Below, piece by piece: positions 12,348-24,200 of a DNA stretch of 64,000 nt. The notes under the pieces were generated by a model. It had not been told where the DNA came from and did no database searches. It was given only the letters and a program-made list of their open reading frames with translations. The DNA is from Brachionus plicatilis (lineage: Eukaryota > Rotifera > Eurotatoria > Ploima > Brachionidae), in the NCBI GenBank assembly GCA_010279815.1, contig QEOQ01000626.1:375188-439187 (forward strand). Direction: 5' to 3'. How positions within the stretch are numbered: the first letter of the stretch is position 1; each line of letters begins with the position of its first letter. Made by a program: the position numbers and the translations under genes.

Positions 12348-12897
12348 ACTCGTGACCACTACTCTTGGAATAATGTCAAAATTTGGGTTTATTCTATATG
12401 GAACTGATACCATTATAAAATTTCCTTATTTTTTTTAGAATAAACCTTGACACCTGGCTTTAAATTAAGAGTAAGTGCTGTAACGATGTAACTACTGTAC
12501 AGCAAAATCAATTGACGCCAAAGAAACGTGGTAGAAAAGGCTACCTCGAGATGAAAATGGTAAAATCAATAGATGTTTTTATGCAGTTTTTTCAGGCTTT
12601 TAAATCAAAATTTTTATCTAACTTTTATTCTTAGAATAAAAATAAAAATTAGAACAAAGATTAATTTTTAATTTTTTTAAATTTCGAATTTAACTCCACA
12701 ATTTTTTAAGTTTATTCCAGAAGAAATTCGAAATTATTCTAAGAAAAAAAGCAAACTTTCGCGCTTAGTTTAAAGTCAGGAGTCAAGATTTAATTTAAAA
12801 AAAAAATAAAAAAATTTTCAACACGGCTTCGAAGGTATTAAGTCCAAATAGAATAAACCCAAATTTTGACATTATTTCAAGAGGAGTGGTCACGAGT
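12348..12897. mobile_element. TIR element (about 550 bp) with an AT-hook-like relic
   Basis: Terminal inverted repeats of about 54 bp at 12348-12401 and 12844-12897 share ACTCGTGACCACT, AATAATGTCAAAATTTGGG and TTTATTCTAT. Weaker inverted similarity continues inward (CTTGACWCCTG, CTTTAAA). Between the arms, an open stretch near 12480-12560 on the plus strand reads QLTPKKRGRKGYLE, an AT-hook-like basic motif. A target-site duplication was not recognised. It is a non-autonomous DNA transposon of unassigned superfamily. Confidence 0.65.
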
Positions 12898-13412
12898 TTA
12901 GGGTAATTGAAAATAATTGCACTAATGATTATCGAAGAAATAAGCATCTAGTCTTTAAAATAATTGAAATTTTAATTATTTATTGAATTAATTAAAAAAA
13001 AAATCTTTTAAGAATAAAATTTATGAAAAAACATTTGAACTAGACCCATTTAAATTGAAAATTTTTTTAAATTCATTTTTCCACAACAAGGAAATTTTTT
13101 AAAGTCTTGAATAGATTATTTTTTTTGTCTTAATAAAATTAATATAATTTCATGGAAATTAAGAAACATAATGCAAATTGAAGACGTGTTTTTGATCTTT
13201 CCAACGTCACTTATGCCAGGATAGATCATTTTTGTTAATTTTTTTGTCTAGGGAACTTTATTTTTAAATTCTTCTAGAGTTAATATCAAATTCTTTGGTT
13301 GTTTAAAACTAAAAATTTTAAATACTTTTTCAAAAATTAAAAAAAAATATTTTTTTCTTGTTCTAAATAATTAAAATCAGAATTTATTGTTACAAAATAC
13401 CACATAAAAAAT

Positions 13413-13484
13413 GATCGCACCAAGGATCGAACTTGGGACCTCCTGTGTGTTAGACAGATGTGATAACCACTACACCATGCGATC
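13413..13484 (-). tRNA. tRNA-Val (AAC)
   Basis: Same 72-nt sequence as the copy at 12142, on the opposite strand. The T-run terminator lies at its lower-coordinate side. It forms a head-to-head pair with the copy at 13597, with about 112 bp between them. Confidence 0.95.
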
Positions 13485-13596
13485 TCTTATTGATTAATAA
13501 TTCAAAAAATATTTTATTTGCCTTAATTGATAAAAAAAAATTTGCAATTCATCTTGATTTAAATTTGGTTTAAGGTAAGGATCATTTATGATAAGA

Positions 13597-13668
13597 GATC
13601 GCATGGTGTAGTGGTTATCACATCTGTCTAACACACAGGAGGTCCCAAGTTCGATCCTTGGTGCGATC
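13597..13668 (+). tRNA. tRNA-Val (AAC)
   Basis: Identical to the other copies (anticodon AAC), followed by a run of seven T. It is the plus-strand member of the palindromic pair 13413-13668. Confidence 0.95.
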
Positions 13669-13949
13669 ATTTTTTTAGCAATTATTCATTTTCATATTTA
13701 TTAAATAATAGGTTCATTTTATTTATTTTGCTTAGTAATCAAATAAGCAAAATAGTCAACAAACGACAATTTTTAGACAATTTATTTTTAAACAAAGAAA
13801 TAATCTTCATTAAATTTTAAAAATAAATTATGTCATCATTCACGATTAACCTTTAGCAACTTAAAATAATTCGCATACCTTTATGATCATGATCCTTGGA
13901 TTTAAAAATATTTTTCACTAGCTTAAAATTTATTTATAGTATAAACAAA

Positions 13950-14711
13950 ATGTTGATTTCATTGAGCGTTTTTTTTCTTCTTTTCACAAATGCCTTGAAC
14001 ATCGAATGTACAATAATCAAAGGCAATGGAAATATTTTAAAGACTTACCGGCCTACAACCAGGTTCAGTCGGGTTGTTTTTGGCAAATTTGAATCAAGTA
14101 ATTCAAGTATCAACTATAAAATTCAGATCGAAAAACCGATTGAAATTTACCTAATTCTGGATGAGAGCTCTCTGAAGGACCAGTTTACAATTGAAGCTGA
14201 CCAAAACTTGCAAAAATTTTTCCTACTCGAAAGCAATGGAGAATATCTGAACATAAAAGTTGATTATTTTGAGTCGGATGAACACAGGACCATCTACTAC
14301 CAAGCGAAGAAAGAAGAAAAAGATAAATTAGATAAAAATGAAATAAATTATTTGCAGCCCACAGAACCTATTCGTATTCTGATAAGTTCCAGCCGATCTC
14401 ATATTAAAATAAATAAATATCAATTCAGTGAAATAGAGGTTTTTATAGAAAAAATTTCTTATCAATACGAAGCAAACTTGTACAAAAAAGATTCCAATAT
14501 TCGGTTTACATGTGATCAAAGAATTTTTTTTGATAATCAAGATGACGGCAAGTCCGATTCAGTGGAGAAGTTTTCATTAAAATCAAATTATAGAACAAAG
14601 TCTATTAAAGCTAGTATTTGTGATGAGAGTTTCGACTATAATTTTGTCAATAGCCCGAATATGATCGAATTTTGGGCAGAAAAAATAAAAAATTCTAATC
14701 TAATCAAATAG
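13950..14711 (+). CDS. Putative secreted protein, weakly like auto-adhesin (DUF2807) domains
   Basis: Single exon of 253 residues. The first in-frame ATG is at 13950; the frame is open further upstream but only with a TTG. The N-terminus has a hydrophobic signal segment (ISLSVFFLLFTNAL). Next comes IKGNGNI and a run that resembles the start of DUF2807 / head-GIN domains, where a GxGN turn is followed by a beta-solenoid. The rest is charged and beta-rich (IYLILDE, IRILISSS). I do not recognise an orthologue, and the DUF2807 link is an inference from pattern only. No catalytic motif is seen. Confidence 0.6.
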   Translation: MLISLSVFFLLFTNALNIECTIIKGNGNILKTYRPTTRFSRVVFGKFESSNSSINYKIQIEKPIEIYLILDESSLKDQFTIEADQNLQKFFLLESNGEYLNIKVDYFESDEHRTIYYQAKKEEKDKLDKNEINYLQPTEPIRILISSSRSHIKINKYQFSEIEVFIEKISYQYEANLYKKDSNIRFTCDQRIFFDNQDDGKSDSVEKFSLKSNYRTKSIKASICDESFDYNFVNSPNMIEFWAEKIKNSNLIK

Positions 14712-17700
14712 AAAATCCTAATAAACCTTAAAATTATATTTTATTTTTGAACCGTTAATAAATCAAAAAATTAGAGTTATTTTTTTGTTTTTTTTAAACT
14801 TTTCAGGGTTTGTTAAATATGAACCTTTTATTTTTTGAATGCCTCAAGATTCAAAATGTACTATTTTTGAAAAAAAAAGAATTTTTTATTTTTACCACAA
14901 AAATAAATCATCCAAATTTTAATTGACATTTTTTAATACTTACCATATCGATCTTTTCAGCTTTTGAAATTAAGCAAAATTGTGTCCATCTTATTTTAAT
15001 TTGTTAACCTTAAATTATAGTCTATTAAAACTCTTGAAACCTTTTAATGTCTAGTCAAGTTGACTAGTTTAAAATTTGCAAATAAATTTTGTTTTTTTTA
15101 ATCTAATAATTTAATTTTCAAAGAAAAATTATTTATTTAGTTAATTTATTTTTTAATAAAAGAAAAATATAAGAATTTTTACTATTTGTTTTGGATTTTT
15201 ATATCTAACTAAACTGTTAACCTTTAAAAATGTTTATTTGTTTAAAAATTACAGTACTTAAATGAGTAGTTTAATGTTTGTTTTTAAAACATTTTTTCGT
15301 GGAATTTTAATTTAAAATAAAATAACTTCGATTAGAATAAAATAAAGGAATAAGTCCTAATTTTCTTGAGTTTTATGTTTCATTGTTTACTTAGATTCTT
15401 ATTCAAATTTTAGGTCAAAAGAACGCTCTTGGAAAAACCGAAGCTTTTAAATATTCTTAATTTTTTTTTTTCTTAATTAGATTGAAAGATTTAATAGAGT
15501 AAAATATTCTTATTCTTGATTTGCAAGATAGTTCTTACCGAGACTAAATATTCATTTATTTTTAATAAGGTCTACCGGATGAATTTAATTAAGATTCAAA
15601 TGACCATGGATAGTTGAAATTTTGTAAACAATTAAGGTTTAAATAATATTAAATCATGGGATAACAAAAGTCAGATTTTGATTCTTTAATCTTTTGATTG
15701 ATCGGTCGGAGTAATTAAAATTTTACGATTTCTCTTAACCATCTTAAATAATATAGATAGGAAACCTATGATAGAGAATTATTTTGTGCACCATGTCTAC
15801 TAATCAAAAGCAAAAATATGTTTTTAATGTTTTTTTATTTTTTATTTTTATAAAATCGAAATTTCAAAATTGATGTTATTCTAATAGAAAAAAACTGTAA
15901 ACTAAAAAATTGATATAATTTTGTTAACTAATCTTGCTGTAATTTTGCTGAGTAGAGTTATTAGTGCGAAAATTTCATTAGGTTAAAATCATGAATATTG
16001 TTTGTTTTATCTATAAAAAATAATAAAGCTAATTATTTGTTGTGAAAAAAATTTTAAAAAAATCAAAAAAAATCAATAAAACACATTTTCTATTTTATTT
16101 ATTTTTTTTAAATTAAAAAATTGTATTCCAAACTATATTTTTATTCAAAATTTGGTAAGAAAAAGTAAATTTGATGCTTGTCATTTTTTAATATAAATAC
16201 ACTTTAATTTTAAACCATTAATTTTTTTTAATTAATTATTAGGACAATCTTGTAAATATTTGATTTTATATAAAATAATTTTTTATTTATTTATTTACTT
16301 TGTCGAATTTATATGTTAGTATCTTAGCATTCATTTAATTTCTTAAATTTGAAAATTTAAAAAGAATGATTTTAGTTAAGATTAATGAAATATAAGCAGT
16401 CGCTCTTCAATAAATTTTCGATTTTTCCTCAACTCGTCAACGAATATTTTTTTATTTGGCGAGAATACTGACATTTGCGCTACAAATTTATTTAATTTAA
16501 GTTTTAAGTAGTGACATTTAATAAAATAGCTTCAATTTTTAAATGCTTCAAATATTTTTTAAGGTTGTATTAAGAACGATGAATCTCAACATCATTCTTA
16601 ATTTAATGTTCATGATGTAAGTTGAAAATCTTTTCATTTTTCAGACTTAAAAAATAAAATAGGATACTGAGAACTTTGTTATAACGAGAATCGAATAACT
16701 CATTAAATAATTTAAAGTGTTTAAATGGGAGAGAAGGACAAAAAAGTTTGTATAAATAAAATAGATTAATAAAATAAAAGTAAAATAAAATTTTTTCTTA
16801 TAATAAATTTTTAAATAATAAAAATTTACTAATTAAAAAGGTTTCAATCACTAATTTCTCTCTTTTAACTGCATAAATATTTCATAATCAGAAAATATTA
16901 TCTTATTTCTGATTTTATTTTTTTGTCAAATCGTCAGAGTTTGTGCTTTTATTCCTTATTAATCGAATTTTTAATTTTTAAAAAATCATTGCCACCCAAA
17001 CACAAGAAATGAAGGCTTAGAAAGAAGTCTGGGGTAAGCCAAAATTATTTCAAAAAAAAAAGGAGTTAATTACAGGAATGATATTCAAAAAATAATTAGT
17101 TTATTTTTTAAAACCTTATTTATTGTAAAATATAATTATTTAAACTAAAAAAGAATTATTATATATTTTATTTTTATTTATACACTTTGGAAATGGTTAA
17201 AAAAAATTGCAAAAAATTATTTTGTATTTGTATATATTTTTCGGATTTTGGTTTTCGAATCAAGTTTAAAGCAAAAACATGATTATTTATATCCTTAATT
17301 TTCTGAAATTTAAATCTAAGGTTATTATCAACATATAATTTACTTAACTGAACAGCATGAAATTAAGTAAAAATAAATTAGAAAAAATAAAACAAAACAA
17401 ATGATTTTTAAAATTTAACTTAAAGCTGTATAAAAATTGATATGGTCGATTTGAACTTACAAAAAAATTTTGGCAGTTTTTATTTATTTTTCAAATTTTT
17501 CGATTACTTTTGACAAAATTTGGTCGACTTTTTTCTCAATTTTGAACAATTTTTTTATAAAAATTAAAAAGAAAATCGAAAAAATTCATTTATTTTTATT
17601 TAAAATTTTCTTTAAGACTAAAATTAAAAAAAAATCAAATTAGTAATTTCATTTAGTTCTGTCTGAAATTTTTTTCAACTTGGCGCTAAATAAAAATTAT

Positions 17701-19117
17701 GCAAAATATAATTTAGTATGAAACCAAATATCTAATTTATCTGTACCGAGCCAAAACAACTTCAGAATATAAAAAATCTAGTAAAATTAAGCAAAAGAAA
17801 ATTTGTTTATATCTAAAAATAACAGTTAATAGTTAGTTGTTATTTGAGAAAGTTATAATAGAAAAATTAATAATTATGAATAACAGCAAATAGATGTTTA
17901 ATTGCACGTTTCATCAAAAAAAGAAGAAATAATTAGACAGTAATTTTATAGAGATTTATAATATGTGAAGATTACCTTTAGTTTTTTTAATCTAAACCTC
18001 TTTTTTGTCATTATCTTAATTAAATTTAGCCCTCAATTACAACGTTCTTTAAATTCGTCTGTTATTATTATTATGATTCATTTAAATAAAAATGCCATGA
18101 AGGTGATGAAAAAAATAAGAATTTAAAAAGGAGATAAATAATTTAAAAAATACACTTTTAATAAATTGTTTACTAAGTTTCATTAAAATTATATATTTTC
18201 TATATTATTTATTTTAGATATGTATAGTATTGAATTAAAAATCCATTTTAAATTAAATTCAAAACCCAAAAACTATTTTATTTCATAATTTTTTTAATAT
18301 TTATAAACGACATTTAGACAAGATTTTTCAAATGATATTCTTATTTTCCATGTCAAAACTCTTTGTTCAAGCTCATTGAGGTACTGATTCATTTTATTTT
18401 AAAGGTTCTCCTTCCTTTTATAAATGAAAAATGTGACTAGATAGTTTACAAAAAGCAGAGAGTTATCATTATTAATTTCATTTTTAAATAAAATAAACAA
18501 TAAATAACTCAATTTAAGATAAATTCGACTCTATATTATATCTGAAAAAATAAAAAACAAAATTTTACAAGTTCAAATCAAAATGTTTTTATAGAAAAAT
18601 TTATTGATAAATTTTAGAGAAACTAATTCAGAAAAATAATGGTTAAATATCTTTTCTTGAAAATTCTAAAACAAGAAAATTCAAATTAGTTTAAATTGTA
18701 ATTTTTACCTTTTTTTAATAAAGTAATTTTATTTTAAGTTTTCAATTTCTTTCTTAGAAAATTTTCACATAAAAGCGCTTTTCTCATAGATAATATCTAT
18801 GATTTTTCATAGTTTCCCGTAGATTCATCACCTCTAAGCTACAACTTAAGATAAGCACTAATCCATTTTTTTTTTGAGTTAACAAGAAAAATTAGTATAT
18901 TTAAAATTCTCAATAACTAGTCAAATATTTTCTTTTATCATTGACACAAAAAAAAATTTTATAATTAAAAATCTCTACAGTAAAAACAAAATCCAAAAAT
19001 ATGTGACTATCCCACTTTTAATTCAATTTAATTATCCCACTAAATTTTATTATAATCAATGGGGCAATTTAAACGCCCACTAAAATCAACAACATGAACA
19101 AGTAATGCATGCTTTGA

Positions 19118-19225
19118 TTGGAAAATGATCTCTTAACATATCATGATCTATCTGTTACGAATACCTTAAGGTTCCGGACTTCAAAGTTTTGATAAATCAG
19201 GATATGTTAAGTGATCATTTTCCAA
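19118..19225. repeat. Imperfect palindrome of about 108 bp
   Basis: The left arm TTGGAAAATGATC...TTAACATATC and the right arm GATATGTTAAGTGATCATTTTCCAA are inverted copies with a few mismatches. Confidence 0.6.
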
Positions 19226-19395
19226 TGTATTCGAACTGATAGTGAAGATGGTATCAAAAAAGATCAAGGACTTCATAATGTTCAGTTTTAAATTTTTCAA
19301 AGGTTGGTGTTCTGTCATTGATTGCAATGAGTATTCTCTAAGACTTGCAAAATTGGCTACATTACGTTATTTTGCGTGATTTTACATTATTTTTA

Positions 19396-19800
19396 GTAAA
19401 ATTTGGTAAAATTTTTTTAATGAAAAAAAAAATCATCGGATAACTAAAAAATGAAAAAAGTTAAATTCAAACAATCTTGAAAAGGTTTAAAATCAAAAAA
19501 TTTTTAGACGAAAAATTTAATTAATTACAATATCAATTACTTTTAAATAAATATTGATTAAGAACATCAAATTGGTAGTAAATGTAGAAATAAATTTAAA
19601 AATGTGTTCATCTAAATTAGATTTAACTTTCATTTTAGTTTATTGAAAAAGATTTCACAATATATTTTGATCAAAAATAATAAATATTTAAAAAATTTTT
19701 TGATTTTAAGTCTTTTTGAGATGGTTTGAATTTTACTTTTTTCATTTTTTAATTATTCGATGATTTACATTTTCATTAAAAAATTTTACCAAAAATTGTA
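19396..19800. repeat. Inverted repeat pair with arms of about 120 bp
   Basis: 19396-19520 matches the reverse complement of about 19670-19800. Shared blocks are GGTAAAATTTTTT, AATGAAAA, AAATCATCG, TAAAAAATGAAAAAAGT, AAATTCAAAC and AAAATCAAAAAATTTTT. It sits beside the element at 19834 and may be a further fold-back element. Confidence 0.55.
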
Positions 19801-19833
19801 AGAAATTCATTTGACATAAAAGCACTTGTATTT

Positions 19834-20193
19834 GGGGTTGTGAAGTTCATTTCAATTCAATCGTTTCAATTCAGATAAGCTTGAATAACTTTTTTACTAT
19901 ATGGAATAATTTAGTTCTGTAAAATGCTTGATGTTTAAGCAACTTTGCTTAATCCGAAAAATGATAATGTCTGCAAAAACTCTGCAATGTACTTGCACGG
20001 TTGATTTGAATACTTTTTAATGGCGTGCACAATGCAGAAAATTGCAGAGTATCTTGCAGACCTATTTTACTGTATTAAGCAAATTTGCTTATAATTAAGC
20101 ATTTTACAGAACTAAATTTTCTCTTTTAGTAAAAAAGTTATTCAAGTTTTTCTGAATTGAAAAGATCGAATTGAAACGAAATTCACAATCTCC
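19834..20193. mobile_element. hAT- or Mutator-like MITE, 360 bp
   Basis: The element is bounded by an 8-bp direct duplication, TTGTATTT, at 19826-19833 and 20194-20201. The arms are long inverted repeats of about 150 bp (GGGGTTGTGAA..., TTTCAATTCA, CTTGAATAACTTTTTTACTA, TTTAGTTCTGTAAAATGCTT, CTCTGCAA). An 8-bp duplication points to hAT, although Mutator-like elements are close in this feature. There is no coding relic. A related fragment lies at about 42492-42523. Confidence 0.7.
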
Positions 20194-20207
20194 TTGTATT
20201 TAAAAAC

Positions 20208-20727
20208 GGGTCTTGTCGATTATGTGACTCCGGAGTCATCTAATCTAGAATCACCTAATATGTGACTCCAACAAGCAAAAAATAAAGTAATATTTTTTTT
20301 CAAAAATTTATTTGACTTAAGAAAAAAAACACGTGACTCCAAATGAAAAAAAATTATCTCAATAATAATAATAAAATTTTTTAATAATAAATAGTCTTTG
20401 AGCATTTTTTTATTATGTATTTTAAAAACTTTTCTTCGAACAAGATTGATTCGATCTTACAAGTCAAATATTTTTTAAAGGATCAAAGATTTTACCATCA
20501 CTCTCAACGTCCATTTTAGTTGAATTTATTCTAATTTCTTCAAGTTTAAATACCAAAACTTAAGAATTATTTCTATTTTGCTTGGTAATTTTACTAAAGT
20601 TTATTCAAAAAATCTTTCCAATCGTAAATTTTTTTATGAAAATTTTTTTTTTAAAGAAATTTTTTAACTTGACTTGAAAATCAAGCGACTCTTTTTTTTA
20701 AACGCCGGAGTCACATAATCAGGACCC
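20208..20727. mobile_element. TIR element with TGTGACTCC motif arms
   Basis: The ends GGGTCTTGTCGATTATGTGA and the reverse complement of the right end, GGGTCCTGATTATGTGACTC, form the TIR. The flanks TTAAAAAC / TAAAAAAC fit an 8-bp target duplication with one change. The arms repeat TGTGACTCC / GGAGTCACA. On the minus strand, near 20475-20560, a short open stretch contains MDVESDGKIFDPL with a GT right after the MDVESD codons, which looks like a first-exon relic. The outer end resembles that of the element at 49498. Confidence 0.6.
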
Positions 20728-21205
20728 TAAAAAACGAGAGTTAACTATTTTAAATATTTGATGGTTCAGGAAAAAAAGAAGAAATAGTAAGGAAACAATT
20801 AGACAATGGAGCAGACTTGTTTATAAGTCAATGACTTAAAAAAAATTTTTATCAAAAGGCCGGACTTTAAAATTTTAAAAAAAAATATGAATTTTCAAAA
20901 TCCAAAAATTTTTGTGACTTTGTGTGACTTTGGCCAATTCTGTCTCTTTCCTAATTCAATTTAATTATCACACTAATTTTAATTGTAATTAAATAGGACA
21001 AAATAAAACGCCCACTCAAATCAACAACAACTAATGCATGTAAACATGTAAGCACTCAAAATCATGTTATTCTACTCTCGTTAAACTCGTTAAAAACGCG
21101 CCAATTTTTCCCTCACTTAAAAACAAAACATCTCTCATCAAACATTTATCCTAGCCCAAAATTACCTCTATAAATTTAGATACACCAAATAGATCAGAAG
21201 CATCC

Positions 21206-24200
21206 ATGACCATGAGCTCGACTAGTCGGCCTCAGCTATCCAGCCTGTGCAACCAGGCCACCAGCACCCAGTTCAAACACACCATTCTATGGAACAGCAT
21301 CCTGGCCAACCTGAAGAGCCAGCTGCTCGAGGCGAACACCAATCCGGGCAAGCTGAAAAAGCAGCACAGCCGGTTTGTTGCCGCCAGTGTGGGCGGCATG
21401 CTCCTGATCAAACAAAACATCATCATGAACACGACCAACACTTTGAACAGCCTTGCCTCGCACGGCCATCCACCGAGTCCATCTAAACTGACCAATTCGC
21501 CCCTAGAGTCCGTCTACTTCACGGGCGCCCAGTGCATCGACTTGGTCTACTCGTTTCTCACTCACAATAAAGAGGCGTTGAGTGTGGAACGCGAAGTGAC
21601 CAGGGAAAAATGCGCCAAACTGTGTCAAACAATGATGGACTCGGGCATCTTCGAGTCCATGTCGATTAGATCGAGCCGGCTTGATGACAGCTCATTGAAA
21701 TATTACAAATTTAAGTCGGAGTATTTGAAGCAGAGCGAAGAATCGGACCACTATTTGATCAAGACTGAGTTGTGCGACCAGGACGACAATTATCACAAAA
21801 AAGCCACTTTTGACAGCGACAAGGAGAACATGAGCTTTGAAGAAAATCAGAACAGTCTTCTCGACTCCAACAACAACAACAAAGTGGCAAAAAAGTATGC
21901 GAGAATTTATTTTCTACTCACTCTTTTTTATTTATTAACACAGCTGTTTAAAAGTCCCAAATTAAAGTACATGTCATTAAAAAAAATAATTAAAATTTTT
22001 TTTAGAACTCCAAGTTATTAAGAAGAGTCAAAAATGAATATTTTTATTTTTAAAGTTCAAGTCATTAAAAAAATCAAAGTTAAATTTTTTATTTTTTAGG
22101 GTTCAAATCATTTAAAAAAGTTAAAGCTGATTTTTTTTTTAAACTTCAAGTGATTAAAAAGAGTCAAAGTTAATTTTATTTTTTAGGATTCTAATCATTT
22201 AAAAAAGTTAAATTTGAATATTTTTTTTAAAGTCCGAATCATAATTTTTAATGGCGAATAATTTTCAATACCGCTATTTTAATAAGCTCACCACTAATTT
22301 AATAAAAACTCGTCTAAACTAAAAACACCTCCCTCTAAATTAATAAAATTATTATTATTAAGTATTAAAAGTAAAAATGGTTACAGATATTAACATTCTA
22401 TTAAAAACTTAAAAAAGAAAATTAGCATAGCATAAAATTTCAAAAAAAGAAACTGGACAATGGTACCCAGAATGTAGAAAATAAATTTGGCTCAACTTGC
22501 AACATGCCAATGGCTAAAAAAAGATATTTTTTTTGTTCTAAATGAAACTCAAAAAAATAAATAATTTTTTTAAGTTTTATTAAATTAGATATTTTTTTAC
22601 GAGAACAAGTTGGTACTCGTTGCTTCGCAGCAAGAGTAAAAAAATTTAAAAATGCATATTGATCAAATCTTTAATTTAATAGTTAATGGTTAATTAGTGA
22701 GTATATATTGAATTTTGATAAATTTATTTCGCTTTTTTAATTTTAACATATCAATTATTATTTTTTATCCAAAAAATATGAGTAAAAATTTAATTTTGAA
22801 ATAATTTGACCAATTAATCAATTAAAAATTAACTAATTTATTAAAATATTTTTTTTTATTTTTTTAATATTTACATCGATATCTCGTAAAAATCGTCGAA
22901 TCTTAAATAGTAAGATAGATGTAGTTTTTATTAAATTAGACTTTACTTTAATAAATTAGATTTTTTTAATTTAATTAGCGAAGTTTTTATTAAAATAGAG
23001 ATATTTTTATTAAAATTAGCGGTGACGAAAATTATGGGCCTAAAAAATGTCAAATTCAATTTATTAAGTCACATAAGTTTTATTAAATATTTTAAAAGTT
23101 TTTAACATATTTCTTAGTTTTGAATTTTCCGTACTTTTTGAAAATTAAATTAGTTTTTTTTCCAAAATTTATATTTTTTTAAAAATTGAATTTATTCATA
23201 TTTTTAAAAACCTGATCCCCAATTTGATACGACTGATCCCCATTGAATGTAGAAAATTTTGACGAGCTTTCCAAAATTGTGTCTAATTTTTTTCTACGAA
23301 GTACAGTTTTTGAGGTATTTAGATTTAAATAAAATATCTCAGTTATGTCGAGAATCAATTTTAAAAATGTGTGATTCAGAATATTCCAGGCTTTTTGAAT
23401 ATGATGGTTTTTTTCTTAATTTCAATATTGTTTTTTGCGAAAAAACAAAAATTTACCCTATAGAAACCTGAGCCCTCTACAAATAGTTTTAATAATTTTT
23501 TAAGCAGATAATTTTTTTTAAAGTCCAAGTTGGTTATTTCTTAAGCATACACACATCAAGCTTCTGAAATAATAACACTGGGTAAAAACACCAAAATTTT
23601 TCTTAAAGCTCAATATTTTTTTGACACATTTATTCCTAATTAGTTTTTATAAAAATTTAGTTTTTATAAATTAAATAATATTATTTTTCCATTAAAAATC
23701 GAATAAACAACTTTTAAGGCTCTGTGACAATACACCCAGATTTTTTATCATTTTTCGTTTTTTTTCCACAAAACAAATTGCCATCACAGTTTATTGATCC
23801 TGAGGAATCTGCAAATATGATTTAATTTCTGAATCAGTTTTAAGAGTAAATTTGCGCTTTTTTTTTAATTTTGTTAAATGTTTAAAACACCTCTAGAATG
23901 ATCTTAAAAGTTGATTTTTTGATTTTTAATGGCAAAAACATATTATTTAATTTGTAAAAATTACATTTTTTTAGTAGATAATTTTACGCTCTTTTTAAAA
24001 ATATAATCAGGAAAATTAAGATAATTAGTAAAAAATGTATCAAAAAAAAAATGAGATTTTAGAAAAATTTGGTGATTTACAGGTGTTTTTTTTGGCTAAT
24101 TTATGTTTTAGACATAATCTCCAAGTCAGGACTTAAAAAAAATATAAATTTATTAGACTTGGACTTTACTTCAGACTTGTTACTTTAAAACAACTCTATT

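Larger units (their letters stand above)
12040..13949. other. Region with tRNA genes and a TIR element
   Basis: Holds three tRNA-Val genes (12142, 13413 and 13597) and a TIR element (12348-12897). The stretches 12898-13412 and 13669-13949 show nothing else that can be supported. Confidence 0.5.
14712..21205. other. 6.5-kb gene desert
   Basis: 14712-19000 is AT-rich without recognisable genes or strong repeats. From 19020 on it holds an imperfect palindrome (19118-19225), an inverted pair (about 19396-19520 / 19670-19800), two TIR elements (19834-20193, 20208-20727), and a duplicated copy of the segment found just upstream of DEPDC7. The DEPDC7 promoter should lie in 21040-21205. Confidence 0.5.

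Noticed and set aside
23259..23471. ORF of 70 codons in DEPDC7 intron 1
   Set aside because: No splice context, no similarity, composition like the intron.
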